A stretch of 64,000 nt of DNA from Lachnospiraceae bacterium (GCA_004556565.1 SFGN01000002.1:1-64000), one strand, 5' to 3'. Positions 32,985 to 43,407 are shown, numbered from the stretch's first letter. The notes: generated from the sequence alone by a model not told the origin. Translations and numbers: made by a program.

Positions 32985-34187
32985 GTGAATATTCCATTTT
33001 CACCACCGGATATTACTCAGGAAGAAATAAAAGAAGTGACTGCGGCTCTTTTGAGCGGCTGGATAACTACCGGGCCGAGGACGAAAGAATTTGAAAAGAA
33101 GATTGCTTCTTTTTGCGGGACAAGCCGGGCTGTATGTCTTAATTCAGCGACGGCCTGCCTGGAAATGACACTGCGGGTCATGGGAATTGGTCCGGGGGAT
33201 GAAGTGATTACTACGGCTTATACTTATACGGCTACCTGCAGCTGTATCTGTCATACAGGAGCGACACCTGTACTGGTAGATACATTGCCCGGCTCATTTG
33301 AAATGGATCCGGAAAAAGTGGCAGCAGCGATTACGGAGAGAACGAAAGTGATTCTTTGCGTCGACCTTGCCGGGATCATTTACGGACATTATGAACGTAT
33401 TTTCCGGATTATAGAAGAAAAGAAACATCTCTTCCGCCCGTCTAATCCAAGGCAGGAGGCTTTGGGAAGGATTATAGTTATGTCAGATTCGGCACATGCG
33501 TTTGGTTCGACAAGAAAAGGAATTCCGGCTGGACAGATAGCAGATTTCAGTTGTTTTTCTTTCCATGCGGTAAAAAATCTGACTACTGCCGAAGGCGGGG
33601 CGGTTACGTGGTCGCGCCGGATATCCGAAGCCGGAATCAATGAGGATAAGCTTTATAAAGACTATATGCTTTTGTCACTGCATGGGCAGTCAAAGGATGC
33701 ATTGTCAAAGATGAAAGCCGGAAGCTGGGAGTATGATGTTGTTGCACCTTATTATAAATGCAACATGACAGATGTCATAGCAAGCATTGGTCTTGCCCAG
33801 ATAAGACGTTATCCGGGAATAATGGAGAAACGAAGGAATATCATAAAACAGTATGATGAAGCGTTTGCAGCACTTCCGGTGGAACTTCCTGTGCATCTGG
33901 GTGAAGACTATACATCCAACGGACATCTGTATATGGTGCGTGTGAATGGGAAGACAAGGGAAGAATGCAATGAAATCATTGCGGTGCTGGAAGAAAAGGG
34001 TATTGCTACAAATGTACATTACAAACCGCTGCCAATGCTGACTGCATACCGGAATATGGGATTTGACATTCAGGATTATCCGAATGCATACCGTCAGTTT
34101 GAAAATGAGATTACACTGCCGTTAAATTCCTGCCTGACCCAGGAGCAGGCGGATTATGTGATACAGGAGTTTAAAAATGTATTTTAA
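32985..34187 (+). CDS. DegT/DnrJ/EryC1-type sugar aminotransferase
   Basis: A 400-residue PLP-dependent aminotransferase. The internal aldimine Lys lies in SCFSFHAVKNLTTAEGGAV (about 199-217), the phosphate-binding region in VCLNSATACLEMTLRV, and the metal-free Asp in VDTLPGSFEMDPEKV and VMSDSAHAFGSTR. It probably aminates the 4-keto sugar from the upstream dehydratase to a 4-amino-4,6-dideoxy-HexNAc (PglE/WcfR-type chemistry; which epimer is undetermined). No acetyltransferase (PglD type) adjoins, so the amine may stay free. It overlaps the next gene by 11 nt. Confidence 0.95.
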   Translation: MNIPFSPPDITQEEIKEVTAALLSGWITTGPRTKEFEKKIASFCGTSRAVCLNSATACLEMTLRVMGIGPGDEVITTAYTYTATCSCICHTGATPVLVDTLPGSFEMDPEKVAAAITERTKVILCVDLAGIIYGHYERIFRIIEEKKHLFRPSNPRQEALGRIIVMSDSAHAFGSTRKGIPAGQIADFSCFSFHAVKNLTTAEGGAVTWSRRISEAGINEDKLYKDYMLLSLHGQSKDALSKMKAGSWEYDVVAPYYKCNMTDVIASIGLAQIRRYPGIMEKRRNIIKQYDEAFAALPVELPVHLGEDYTSNGHLYMVRVNGKTREECNEIIAVLEEKGIATNVHYKPLPMLTAYRNMGFDIQDYPNAYRQFENEITLPLNSCLTQEQADYVIQEFKNVF

Positions 34188-34878
34188 ACAGTGGGAGGAA
34201 CTGCCGGAAGCAATACGCAGAGACTCTGTAAAACCATATTATGATTATTTGATGAAACGCAGATCCAGCATCCGTGCTAAACGGGTGCTGGATTTGGTGC
34301 TTGCAATTATATTAACAGTTCTGCTTTCACCTGTCATGTTCATTCTTGCCGTGTGTATTAAACTGGACAGCAAAGGTCCGGTCTTTTTCCGCCAGGAACG
34401 GATTACACAATACGGCAGAAGTTACCGGATTTTCAAATTTCGTACGATGGTGGCAGGAGCGGACAAAAAAGGGCCGGCAATCACGCAGAGCGGGGACAGC
34501 CGTATTACACGAATGGGTAATCTTTTAAGAAAATGCAGGCTGGATGAACTTCCGCAGCTGTTGAATGTTATCTTAGGAGATATGAGTTTTGTCGGAACCA
34601 GACCGGAGGTAAAAAAATATGTGGATGCCTATACGGACGAGATGATGGCAACCCTTCTTCTGCCTGCCGGAATTACTTCCCGAACAAGTATTGCTTATAA
34701 AGATGAAGATGAAGTGATGGCATCATATCTTCGGGAAGGGAACGAAAGTGTCGATGAAGTGTATATCCGGCATATTCTTCCGGAAAAAATGAAGTATAAC
34801 CTGCAGTATCTGAAATCCTTCAGCGTGTGGGGAGATTTAAAAGTGATGATTGACACAGTGATCGCCGTACTGCGATAG
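34177..34878 (+). CDS. small phosphoglycosyl transferase 2 (PglC/WcfS type)
   Basis: A 233-residue monotopic phosphoglycosyl transferase consisting of just the catalytic module: KRVLDLVLAIILTVLLSPVM re-entrant helix, IFKFRTM, the Asp-Glu dyad in CRLDELPQLLNVILGDMSFV and GTRPEVK. Its translation is coupled to the aminotransferase, so the likely substrate is the UDP-linked amino sugar just made, transferred to undecaprenyl phosphate. Second of three such initiators in the locus; the other two are large polytopic forms. Confidence 0.93.
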   Translation: MYFKQWEELPEAIRRDSVKPYYDYLMKRRSSIRAKRVLDLVLAIILTVLLSPVMFILAVCIKLDSKGPVFFRQERITQYGRSYRIFKFRTMVAGADKKGPAITQSGDSRITRMGNLLRKCRLDELPQLLNVILGDMSFVGTRPEVKKYVDAYTDEMMATLLLPAGITSRTSIAYKDEDEVMASYLREGNESVDEVYIRHILPEKMKYNLQYLKSFSVWGDLKVMIDTVIAVLR

Positions 34879-34990
34879 AAGACAGAATGCGGCACAGGCC
34901 GCGCTATCCGGACAGTATGTCCATATGAGTGATGTGGAGTTCCGGGATATATGAAATGTTTTACAGACAGAGAAACAGGAGAGGACGGAA

Positions 34991-36244
34991 ATGAGTAATA
35001 AGATAGCAGTGATAACCATGGGAGTACGCCTCAATAACGAAAAAGGCTATACCCGGTTCCGTTATATTTGTGAGTTCCTTGCCAAAAAGGGATACGAGGT
35101 GGATTTGATCACAACAACTTTCCAACACTGGGAAAAGCAACAAAGGGATATTGAGAAGATAAAAAAAGAAGAATACCCGTTTGGCATCAAGTTCATTTAT
35201 GAGCCGGGATATAAGAAAAATGTTGACTTGAAGAGGATCAGCAGCCACCATACCGCAGCAAAGAACCTGTCGGCACTGTTGGAAAAAGAAGGGGATTACG
35301 ATTTGATATATGCGGAGATTCCGCCGAATGATGTGGCACTTGCCGCAGCTGAATATGCAAAAAAACGAGGCATTCCGTTTGTGGCGGATGTCAATGACCT
35401 CTGGCCGGAGGCGATGCGGATGGTCCTGGACATTCCGGTGATAAGTTCGGTGATATTTTATCCGCTCAAGAGAGATGCGGAGAAGGTATACAGCCTTGTT
35501 TCCGGCGTCGTGGGGACATCTGACGAGTACCGGGACAGACCGTTCAAAAATCAGAAGCTGGATGTGCCGAAAGAAACAGTATATGTGGGAAATGAGCTGG
35601 CGGTTTTTGATGCGGGGGCAGCAGAAAAGCAGGATACAGTCCATAAGCAGGATGATGAATTCTGGGTAACTTATGCTGGCACGATCGGTACAAGTTATGA
35701 TATCAGGACGTTGATACTGGCAGCGGAAGAACTGGAAAAGAAAAGAATGAAAAATATCCGGTTTAAAATCCTCGGCGGCGGGCCGATGAAAAATGAACTG
35801 GAAGAACTGGCAGATTCCCGCCAGATTTATAATGTGGAATTTGTCGGTTATATCTCTTATGACAGGATGGCGGCATATCTGACGAAGTCGGATATACTGA
35901 TAAATTCTTTTGTAAAAAAAGCACCCCAAAGTATTGTGACAAAAATCGGAGATTATCTGGCAGCGGGAAAGGCGATGATTAATACATGCCAAAGCCCTGA
36001 ATTCTGTAGAAAGGTTGAGACAGACGGATTTGGTGTCAATATCATGCCTGAAGATGTCACTATACTGGCAGATGCCATTGAAGAACTCTATGATGATAAA
36101 GACAGAAGGCTTGAAATGGGTAGAATAGCGCGGAAAATCGCTGAAGAACAGTTTGACCGGCCGAGGGCTTATCAGAGAATTGAGACCTTAATCCATTCGC
36201 TGATCGAAGAAAACAAGGAAAAAAAATCAGGTGATTTCCAGTAA
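34991..36244 (+). CDS. glycosyltransferase family 4 (WbuB-like)
   Basis: A 417-residue GT-B retaining glycosyltransferase. N-terminal acceptor domain: VGLNNEKGYTRFRYICEFL region and VDLITTTFQHW. C-terminal nucleotide-sugar domain: VTYAGTIGTSYDIRTLI, KILGGGPMKNELEEL, VEFVGYISYDRMAAYLTKSD. The layout matches the WbuB group, which transfers an amino sugar next to the initiating residue. It follows the phosphoglycosyl transferase by about 110 nt, consistent with adding the second sugar. Confidence 0.9.
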   Translation: MSNKIAVITMGVRLNNEKGYTRFRYICEFLAKKGYEVDLITTTFQHWEKQQRDIEKIKKEEYPFGIKFIYEPGYKKNVDLKRISSHHTAAKNLSALLEKEGDYDLIYAEIPPNDVALAAAEYAKKRGIPFVADVNDLWPEAMRMVLDIPVISSVIFYPLKRDAEKVYSLVSGVVGTSDEYRDRPFKNQKLDVPKETVYVGNELAVFDAGAAEKQDTVHKQDDEFWVTYAGTIGTSYDIRTLILAAEELEKKRMKNIRFKILGGGPMKNELEELADSRQIYNVEFVGYISYDRMAAYLTKSDILINSFVKKAPQSIVTKIGDYLAAGKAMINTCQSPEFCRKVETDGFGVNIMPEDVTILADAIEELYDDKDRRLEMGRIARKIAEEQFDRPRAYQRIETLIHSLIEENKEKKSGDFQ

Positions 36245-36330
36245 CAATATCAGTTATAGTATTGTGATGGCTTCGGGGTGATGTAAGAAGCCGGGATAAG
36301 AATACAGCGAGAAAGAGAAGGGGTATAAAA

Positions 36331-37461
36331 GTGAGAAAGAGAGTGAAACAGATTTGCTGCCTGCTGCTTGCAGGAATTCTGATCCTCAGTATGGCAGGAT
36401 GTGGGAAAAAAGAGAAAGAAGAAAAGGCAGAAAAAAAACAGGAAACTGTGGTGAAAGAGGAACCAAAAGAAGAAGAGAAGGAAAAAGAAGAGCCGGAAAA
36501 AGAAGAACCCGAGGAAGTAATTCCTGCGAACCAAAATCCCCTGACCGGAATTCCGGATTTGACAGATGCGGCAATCGGAAAGCGTCCTGTAGCGGTCATG
36601 ATCAATAATGTCATGGCTGCCATGCCGCAGTATGGTGTCGCAAAAGCAGACATTATCTTTGAGATACCGGTAGAGGGGGATGTTACACGCCTGATGGCTC
36701 TGTATGCAGATTACACGGCTGTTCCCCAGATATGCGCGATCCGGAGCTGCCGTTATTATTTTCCGGCTTTTTCCCAGGGATTTGATGCCTTCTATGTAAA
36801 TTGGGGGATTGATGATTCGATATCGGATTATCTTGAGGCATTGAACCTGGATCAGTACGATGGAATCTACAATGCAGGAGGCCTTTTCGGGAGAGATCAG
36901 AGCAGGCTGGATGCCGGGTATTCGCTGGAACATACAGGTTATTTTGACGGGACTCGTTTTGCGTCCGTCGTACAGTCCGAAGGAAGAAGAACAGATCTCG
37001 CAGAAGATAAGAAAGGCACTGCATTTAAGTTTAATGGATTGAATGAACAGCTCAAACCGCAGGGCAATGACTGTACAACAGTATATATCAATTTTGGCGC
37101 AGCTACTGCTACGTTTACATATGATGCGGAGACCAAGACCTATCTGAAACAGATTAACGGAACGCCTCATATGGACGGAAGAGAAAACAAACAGCTTGCA
37201 TTTACCAATGTATTTGTCCTTGAGACTCCTATATCAGTCAGAGATTATCTGGGTCATAAAAATGTGGACTGGGACGGAGCCACGGATTCAGTGGGATATT
37301 ATGTTTCTAACGGAGCTGTACAGAAAATAAGCTGGGCAAAAGATCCTAACAACGAAAATTCGTATCTGCGTTTTTTTGACCAGAGCGGACAGGAAATCAA
37401 ACTTAACAGAGGGAAGACATATATTGCGGTTAACTATCCGAATCAGGCATCTTTTCAGTAA
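36331..37461 (+). CDS. DUF3048-family lipoprotein
   Basis: A 376-residue lipoprotein. Signal peptide II with lipobox LSMAGC (Cys about 24), then a Glu/Lys-rich linker (26-65) and the DUF3048 (YerB-like) body: NPLTGIPDLTDAAIGKRPVAVMINN, DIIFEIPVEGDVTRLMALY, IGPIRSCR-type AIRSCRYY, LEHTGYFDGTRF. The start codon is GTG. Family function is unknown; members are surface lipoproteins of Firmicutes. Within a polysaccharide locus it may assist export or attachment, only by position. Confidence 0.9.
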   Translation: MRKRVKQICCLLLAGILILSMAGCGKKEKEEKAEKKQETVVKEEPKEEEKEKEEPEKEEPEEVIPANQNPLTGIPDLTDAAIGKRPVAVMINNVMAAMPQYGVAKADIIFEIPVEGDVTRLMALYADYTAVPQICAIRSCRYYFPAFSQGFDAFYVNWGIDDSISDYLEALNLDQYDGIYNAGGLFGRDQSRLDAGYSLEHTGYFDGTRFASVVQSEGRRTDLAEDKKGTAFKFNGLNEQLKPQGNDCTTVYINFGAATATFTYDAETKTYLKQINGTPHMDGRENKQLAFTNVFVLETPISVRDYLGHKNVDWDGATDSVGYYVSNGAVQKISWAKDPNNENSYLRFFDQSGQEIKLNRGKTYIAVNYPNQASFQ

Positions 37462-37553
37462 ATGTTAAAAACGACGGAAGCCGTACGGCATAAGATTGGC
37501 GCATAAACGGTAGTCACGGTATTTGTAATGTTATAACAAAAAAGGAGAACTGA

Positions 37554-38636
37554 ATGGAAGAACAGATAAAATGCCCCTTTTTTAGCATCATCATGCCGAC
37601 GTACAATGTGGAGGCCTATATAGGGCACGCCATCAGAAGTATACGTGAACAGTCATACGGTGACTGGGAAATTGTCGTGGTTGATGACTGCTCGACTGAT
37701 AACAGTGCAGGGGTCGTTGAACAGTTTATGGAAGAAGACCGGCGGATACGGATGGTCCGCCACAGAGAAAACCGAGGGCTGAGTGCGGCACGGAACACCG
37801 GAATCCTGGAGGCAAAAGGGGAGTACATCTGGTTTATGGACCCGGATGATTATGTGGATTCTGTACTTTTGGAAAAGGTCAAAGCCTCACTTGAGGAAAA
37901 TCCGGCAGAGGTTGTGCTGTTCGGTCTTGTGGAGGAATATTATAACAAAGACGGCAGCCTGGAATATACCAACAGTATAATTCCGCAGGAGTTGCTCTGC
38001 CATGAACAGGTACAGCTCAGGAAATCAGTGATTCATCTGGAGCAACAGACGCTTTATGGTTATGCCTGGAACAAGATTTATAAACTGGATTATATAAAAA
38101 AACAAAATATTTTCTTTGAAGATGTCAGATTAATAGAGGATATTGTGTTTAATACAACTGTGTTTGCGGAAATGAAAGGATTGAACCTCCTTGCTTTTGC
38201 CCCATACCATTATGCTAAAAGGCTTGGCGCCAACCTGACTAATAAATTTGTTCCGGAGTATTTTGAACTGCACAGGAGAAGAATAGAACTCCTGTATCAT
38301 CAGCATGTGGAGTGGAATCTGTGTACTGCGAATGTGCGTCAGATATTGGGAAGCCTTTATGGCAGATATATTTTGTCGGCACTGGAGAGAAATTGTGACC
38401 GCAGAGCAAATATGAGCATGTCAGACCGGTTTTTCTGGTGCAAAAAGCTGTTCGCCCAGGAATTATTTGAAATACTAATACCCGGGGCAAAAGCACGGGA
38501 CAGCAGAGTGTTAAGAATCGCACTGTCTGTCCTGAAAATGAAAAACCCGGTACTTTGTATGATGATGGGGCGCGGAATCCATATCATCCGGACTGGATTG
38601 CCTACTCTTTATTCAAAGACCAAATCGGAACGGTGA
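37554..38636 (+). CDS. glycosyltransferase family 2
   Basis: A 360-residue GT2 enzyme with FSIIMPTYNVEAYIGHAIRS, VVDDCSTDNSAGVVEQFM, ENRGLSAARNTGILEAKGEY and the metal-binding WFMDPDDYVD (about 92-101). The C-terminal half includes the acidic VRLIEDIVFN block seen in EpsJ/WaaE-like enzymes. AGGAG precedes the ATG by 8 nt. It opens a run of polymer assembly genes after a 90-nt gap. Confidence 0.93.
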   Translation: MEEQIKCPFFSIIMPTYNVEAYIGHAIRSIREQSYGDWEIVVVDDCSTDNSAGVVEQFMEEDRRIRMVRHRENRGLSAARNTGILEAKGEYIWFMDPDDYVDSVLLEKVKASLEENPAEVVLFGLVEEYYNKDGSLEYTNSIIPQELLCHEQVQLRKSVIHLEQQTLYGYAWNKIYKLDYIKKQNIFFEDVRLIEDIVFNTTVFAEMKGLNLLAFAPYHYAKRLGANLTNKFVPEYFELHRRRIELLYHQHVEWNLCTANVRQILGSLYGRYILSALERNCDRRANMSMSDRFFWCKKLFAQELFEILIPGAKARDSRVLRIALSVLKMKNPVLCMMMGRGIHIIRTGLPTLYSKTKSER

Positions 38637-38646
38637 GGAGAAATAC

Positions 38647-40092
38647 ATGGATAGATTACAGACCGATAGATTTAAAATATGCTTATCTGGTTTTAAATAT
38701 TTATATCTTGCATACCTGCTTCTTGCATTTAATGCTTTTGTCAATGGAACTGCATGGATGACAATGGCCTCTTATATAATTACGGTTGGTGGGGCTGTCC
38801 TTGTTTTCTGGATGCTGCTGCGGGGCAAAAAGTATCTGAAAATGTATAATATTTGGATTCTGACAGCATTTATCCTCAGTTATGGAATCAGCATGACACT
38901 GCACTTGTCCTATGGCATTCTTGAAAATGTTAAAGGCGCGGTATGGCTGATTCTCCCGGTTTTTCTGATTTATCTGACAGCAGGGGACATGTCGGGTGAA
39001 GAAATAAGGAAAGAGATGGCAGGGCTGTCATGGATGTATGTCATATATTGTACCGCTGTGAATATTGTCAGCATTAGTATGGTATGCTGGGGAAGAAAGT
39101 ACGATTTCACAGACGGAAGCGGGACGGTTCATGCAATCGGATATCGGTGGAACCGGCTCTGGGGAATTTATGATGATCCGAATCATGGCGCGACGATAAC
39201 TATGGCAGCACTTTTTATGATCGCATATCTGTTTTTCAAGGCAAAAAGTACGGCGTTTCGGATTTTATTTGTTGTCATGGCAGCAGTGAATTATGTCTAT
39301 CTGGTGCTTTCAGACTCCAGAACAGCAATTCTTGGACTGGCTGCCGGCGTTGTTCTCGGCGGCATTTTCCGGATCTGGTGCATGCCGCAGAAGGGGAAAA
39401 ATGAAGGATCGGGAAGAAACTGTGCATTAATGTCGGCTGCGGTTCTGGCAGCAGTAATTTTGATCGTTGCAGGGGATTTTGGAATCAAGACGGTATATAA
39501 GCCGATCGATGCGGTCCTGGCGGCAAAATATGAGCAGAAAACTACAGAAAGTATTAATAATAACCGGCGCAAACAGAACCTGCAGCAGGATGTCAGCAAT
39601 GGGCGGCTGCAGATATGGAAAAGCGGACTTGAAATTGTAGAAACAGCCCCTGTTTTCGGGGTTGGTTACCGGAATATTTCATCATATGCAAAAGAGCATT
39701 TCCCTGAAGGTTATCTGGTGAATAATTCAAATGGTGTGCAGTACGATTCCATGCATAATCTGGAAATGGATATACTGGTGAGCCAGGGAATCGTCGGTGC
39801 GGTAATTTTTGTACTGTTTCTCGGGAATCTTCTTTTCCTTCTGACAGGGAAAGGAAGAAAAATACCGGAAAGATACAGGGGAGAGGCTGCTTTTGCGCTT
39901 AGTTCGGCAGGCGCGTTTGGAATGGCATCCACCTTTTTATCTTTTATCTTTTATGTAAATGCACCACAGAACTACTGTTTCTGGTTATTTCTGGGACATT
40001 TGATGCAGTTTATCCGGATGGGAGAAGAGAACTGTGGGAGGCAGACGATGTGCACAGATGAAGAAACCGGAAAGAGAAACATGAGCGCTTGA
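38647..40092 (+). CDS. O-antigen polymerase/ligase-like membrane protein (Wzy candidate 1)
   Basis: A 481-residue polytopic protein with about eleven predicted helices. The PF04932-type signature is visible: a large extracellular loop containing GVGYRNISSYAKEHF and DSMHNLEMDILVSQGIVGAV, whose His and downstream Gly-rich helix typify O-antigen polymerases and ligases. It most likely polymerises lipid-linked repeat units on the outer face of the membrane. It starts 10 nt after the preceding GT2 stop. Confidence 0.88.
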   Translation: MDRLQTDRFKICLSGFKYLYLAYLLLAFNAFVNGTAWMTMASYIITVGGAVLVFWMLLRGKKYLKMYNIWILTAFILSYGISMTLHLSYGILENVKGAVWLILPVFLIYLTAGDMSGEEIRKEMAGLSWMYVIYCTAVNIVSISMVCWGRKYDFTDGSGTVHAIGYRWNRLWGIYDDPNHGATITMAALFMIAYLFFKAKSTAFRILFVVMAAVNYVYLVLSDSRTAILGLAAGVVLGGIFRIWCMPQKGKNEGSGRNCALMSAAVLAAVILIVAGDFGIKTVYKPIDAVLAAKYEQKTTESINNNRRKQNLQQDVSNGRLQIWKSGLEIVETAPVFGVGYRNISSYAKEHFPEGYLVNNSNGVQYDSMHNLEMDILVSQGIVGAVIFVLFLGNLLFLLTGKGRKIPERYRGEAAFALSSAGAFGMASTFLSFIFYVNAPQNYCFWLFLGHLMQFIRMGEENCGRQTMCTDEETGKRNMSA

Positions 40093-40201
40093 TTTAGAGG
40101 ACTGCCGGAAGGGAAAACAGGTGGTTCGGCAAAATGAAAACAGACAGCCGGGAGCAGAAAAAAGCATGCCGGCTGTTTTGGTATATCTGGAGGTAGAAGC
40201 T

Positions 40202-41308
40202 GTGAGAAGAATTCTTGTTGGGTTTATCATGGACGGAAAAGGCGGGGGCGTAGACCGGTATCTCCTGAATTTTCTGGAAGCAGTCTATGAAGAGGATGTA
40301 CAGATTGATTTCCTCACGGATGGGGTTCATGATGAGTTGGAGGAATATCTGGAAAAATATCACTCCGGGCTTTATCCGGTGGCAGGATTAAGACATCCGG
40401 TACGACAGTTTACGCAAGTCTGCAGTATTTTAAGAAGGAAACGGTATGATATGGTTTATCTGAACATATCGACGGCGATTGACTGTATTGCGGTGTTTGC
40501 CGCCAGGCATATGGGAGTACCGGAATGCGTGGTGCACAGCCATTCCAGCGGAAACGACAGGGAAAGCGCGGCGGCCCGCCTGCTATATAATGCGGTACAT
40601 TACATCTGCCGGCTGTTCTGCTGGACTGCGTGTACACGGTTTTATGCCTGCTCCGGGAAGGCGGGGGAATGGATTTTCCCTAAGAAAATTGTTTCATCAG
40701 ACCGGTTTGCGGTTATTTATAATGCGGTTGACAGGAAAAAATTTTATTATGATGAGAAGCTTCGCAGGGAAGTGAGAAAGGAACTGGGAGCAGAAGAGGA
40801 TTTTGTGATCGGGCATATCGGAAGCTTCAGTTATGCGAAAAACTACCCGTTTTTGATTTCGGTGTTTGAGGAGATATATAAAAAGGATAAAAAGTCACGG
40901 CTGCTTTTGATAGGCTCAGGGGTGGAGGAAGCGGATGTGAGATGTATGGTAAAAGAAAAGGGACTGCAGAATGTGGTCAGTTTTCTGGGTTGGCGGTCAG
41001 ATACATGGAGGCTTTATCAGGCAATGGATCTGTTTTTGCTCCCATCCCGGTTTGAAGGTCTTCCCATCGTGGGAATAGAAGCACAGTGTACGAAGCTTGC
41101 ATGTGTATTCAGTGATGCCGTGACAGAAGAAACTAAAATTTCAGAAGAAAGTTATTTTCTTGGGCTTAAGGAAAGCCCGGCTAAATGGGCGGACTTTATT
41201 CTTAAGCACAGGGAATATGACCGGGAAAATGTAAAATTATCAGAAAATGCAGAGCATTACAGCCTGGAATCTCAGGCGGAGCAATTAAGGAGGATCATAT
41301 GCCCTTAG
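40202..41308 (+). CDS. glycosyltransferase family 4
   Basis: About 368 residues of GT-B fold. RRILVGFIMDGKGGGVDRYL opens the acceptor domain, VHSHSSGNDRESAAARLLYN follows, and the donor domain shows VIGHIGSFSYAKNYPFLISV, LLLIGSGVEEADV and FEGLPIVGIEAQCT (E-x7-E). Start chosen as GTG at 40202 because GGAGG lies 9 nt upstream and family members begin at this point; an ATG at 40121 would add 27 unrelated residues. Overlaps the next gene by 10 nt. Confidence 0.92.
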   Translation: MRRILVGFIMDGKGGGVDRYLLNFLEAVYEEDVQIDFLTDGVHDELEEYLEKYHSGLYPVAGLRHPVRQFTQVCSILRRKRYDMVYLNISTAIDCIAVFAARHMGVPECVVHSHSSGNDRESAAARLLYNAVHYICRLFCWTACTRFYACSGKAGEWIFPKKIVSSDRFAVIYNAVDRKKFYYDEKLRREVRKELGAEEDFVIGHIGSFSYAKNYPFLISVFEEIYKKDKKSRLLLIGSGVEEADVRCMVKEKGLQNVVSFLGWRSDTWRLYQAMDLFLLPSRFEGLPIVGIEAQCTKLACVFSDAVTEETKISEESYFLGLKESPAKWADFILKHREYDRENVKLSENAEHYSLESQAEQLRRIICP

Positions 41309-42312
41309 TCAGTATTATCGTGGCAGTATACAATATAGAAGCGTATATAGAGAACTGCATAAAAAGCATTATCAGCCAGACGGCAGAGAATCTGGAGATA
41401 CTGCTGATCGATGACGGTTCTTCGGACAAAAGCGGGGAAATCTGCGACAGATATGCCGGGAAGGACAGTCGTATCCGTGTTATTCATAAAAAGAACGGCG
41501 GAATTGCCGATGTCAGAAATGTCGGACTTAAAGAGGCAAAGGGAGAATATTTCCTGTATGTGGACGGTGATGATTATATTGCTCAAAACTGTGTGGAATC
41601 CGCGCTGGACTGTGCGGAAAAATATCAGGCGGATGTGGTGATTTTTGATTATACCGAGGTGGAAGAGTCAACCGGACGGACAGACCGCTTTAGCATGCCC
41701 GTTTCCGAAAATACATTGTTGGATCCGAAGGAACAGCCGTCATTGCTTGTCACGACTCCGTGTCTGTGGAATAAGCTGTACAGGAGAAGCTTCTGGAACA
41801 AGACCGGAATCACATTTCCGGCGGGGCGGCATTACGAAGACCTGACTGTCACCCCGATGGTGCTGGCAAACGCCGGGCGGATCGTGTATCTGAACAGTGA
41901 GCCGCTGTATTATTATGTCCTTCACGACGGTTCAATTATGCACAGCAGACATTTTGAAAAAAACCTGAGAGACAGGAAAGCGGCGATCGATGACATTTTA
42001 CAGTATTTTGAAAGCAGGAAGCTGCGGGAGTTTTATGAAACAGAACTGGAATATCTTGCATTTGAACATGCTTATTTTGTGCCTACGAAAGAAGTTCTGT
42101 ATTATGAGCCGGACAGCCCTCTTAGGGATAGTTTTGCAGAATACGTATTCGGGAAGTTCCCTGATGCAGACCGAAATGAGTATGTGGGGAAATTATTTTC
42201 AAAAAAAGACAGGCTTATATTAAGGCTGATGCAAAAAAAACACTTCCGGATGATCATGCTGCTTTCAAAACTCCGGAAAAAAATAGATATGTTTAAAAGA
42301 AAGGCGGAGTAA
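41299..42312 (+). CDS. glycosyltransferase family 2
   Basis: A 337-residue GT2 enzyme: LVSIIVAVYNIEAYIENCIK, LLIDDGSSDKSGEICDRYA, NGGIADVRNVGLKEAKGEY, FLYVDGDDYI (metal site about 91-99), and later PCLWNKLYRRSFW and HYEDLTVTPM. Its translation is coupled to the upstream GT4 by overlap. Substrate not predictable by eye. Confidence 0.93.
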   Translation: MPLVSIIVAVYNIEAYIENCIKSIISQTAENLEILLIDDGSSDKSGEICDRYAGKDSRIRVIHKKNGGIADVRNVGLKEAKGEYFLYVDGDDYIAQNCVESALDCAEKYQADVVIFDYTEVEESTGRTDRFSMPVSENTLLDPKEQPSLLVTTPCLWNKLYRRSFWNKTGITFPAGRHYEDLTVTPMVLANAGRIVYLNSEPLYYYVLHDGSIMHSRHFEKNLRDRKAAIDDILQYFESRKLREFYETELEYLAFEHAYFVPTKEVLYYEPDSPLRDSFAEYVFGKFPDADRNEYVGKLFSKKDRLILRLMQKKHFRMIMLLSKLRKKIDMFKRKAE

Positions 42313-42315
42313 AGA

Positions 42316-43350
42316 ATGGGAAAAATATTGACGGTTGTAATTCCGTCCTACAATGTGGAACACTTTCTTCCCCGCACGCTTGAGTCTTTTGCGGATGAGC
42401 GGATCATGAAGGATATTGAAGTTCTGGTGGTAGATGACGGTTCTTTAGACGGCACTGCGGCTGTCGGGAAAATGTATGAAGAAAAGTATCCGGATACATT
42501 CCGTGTGATTTCCAAAGAGAACGGCGGGCATGGCTCAACTATCAATCGGGGGATTGAAGAATGCACAGGGAAATATTTTAAAGTAGTAGACGGTGATGAC
42601 TGGGTAAATACATCTGACTTTGCAGAGCTGACGGAAAAGCTGAAAACCTGTGATGCGGATTTTGTTGTGACCAATTATTATGAAGTGAATGATAAGACGG
42701 GAGAAAAGACAAAGAAGGCTTTCCCGATGCTTCTGAACAGGGAGGATGGAATTTCAGGGAGCTGGAGATTTACGGAGATGGCAGATAAAGTACAGCTCCC
42801 GATGCATGCGCTCGTCATCCGCAGCAGTATATTAAAGGAGAACAATATCCGGCTGGATGAGAATTGCTTTTATGTGGATGTGGAATATATTCTCTATCCC
42901 CTTCCTTTTGTGGAAACAGTGGAGTATTATGATTTATATGTTTATATGTACCGGCTGGCACAGGGGACGCAGAGCGTCAGTATGCAGGGCTACCGGAAAC
43001 ATATCAACAACCACATTGATGTCATTATGCATCTTACGGAGTTTGTGGAAAAATACAGGAAAGAGGTCGGCTCTGAGGAACAGAAGAAAGCAGATTATAT
43101 AGGAAAACGGATTGCCCAGATGATCGGAGATCAGATCAGTATCTTTATGAGCTATCCCGTGTCCAGTAAACAGACAAAAGAGCGATTTCTTACATTCGAC
43201 AGAGAATTAAAAGAAAAAAGTCTGTGGATTTACCGGCTTTCGGGGGAAGAAAGCGGAACACTGAAGCTCCTTCGCATGACACGTTTCCTGGGATACCGGC
43301 CGATCATGCGCCGGGGACAGAAAAGAAATACCGTAACGGTACAGCCGTAA
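42316..43350 (+). CDS. glycosyltransferase family 2
   Basis: A 344-residue GT2 enzyme: LTVVIPSYNVEHFLPRTLES, VLVVDDGSLDGTAAVGKMYE, NGGHGSTINRGIEECTGKYF, VVDGDDWVNTSDF (metal site about 91-100), and LPMHALVIRSSIL. Starts 3 nt after the previous stop, with AAGGCGGAG as ribosome binding site. It ends the middle transcription block; a good new promoter follows at 43408. Confidence 0.93.
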   Translation: MGKILTVVIPSYNVEHFLPRTLESFADERIMKDIEVLVVDDGSLDGTAAVGKMYEEKYPDTFRVISKENGGHGSTINRGIEECTGKYFKVVDGDDWVNTSDFAELTEKLKTCDADFVVTNYYEVNDKTGEKTKKAFPMLLNREDGISGSWRFTEMADKVQLPMHALVIRSSILKENNIRLDENCFYVDVEYILYPLPFVETVEYYDLYVYMYRLAQGTQSVSMQGYRKHINNHIDVIMHLTEFVEKYRKEVGSEEQKKADYIGKRIAQMIGDQISIFMSYPVSSKQTKERFLTFDRELKEKSLWIYRLSGEESGTLKLLRMTRFLGYRPIMRRGQKRNTVTVQP

Positions 43351-43407
43351 TCAGATCGTACGGAAACTGTGTATTCTAAGCTGCAGCAGACTGGAATGAT
43401 ATAGTAG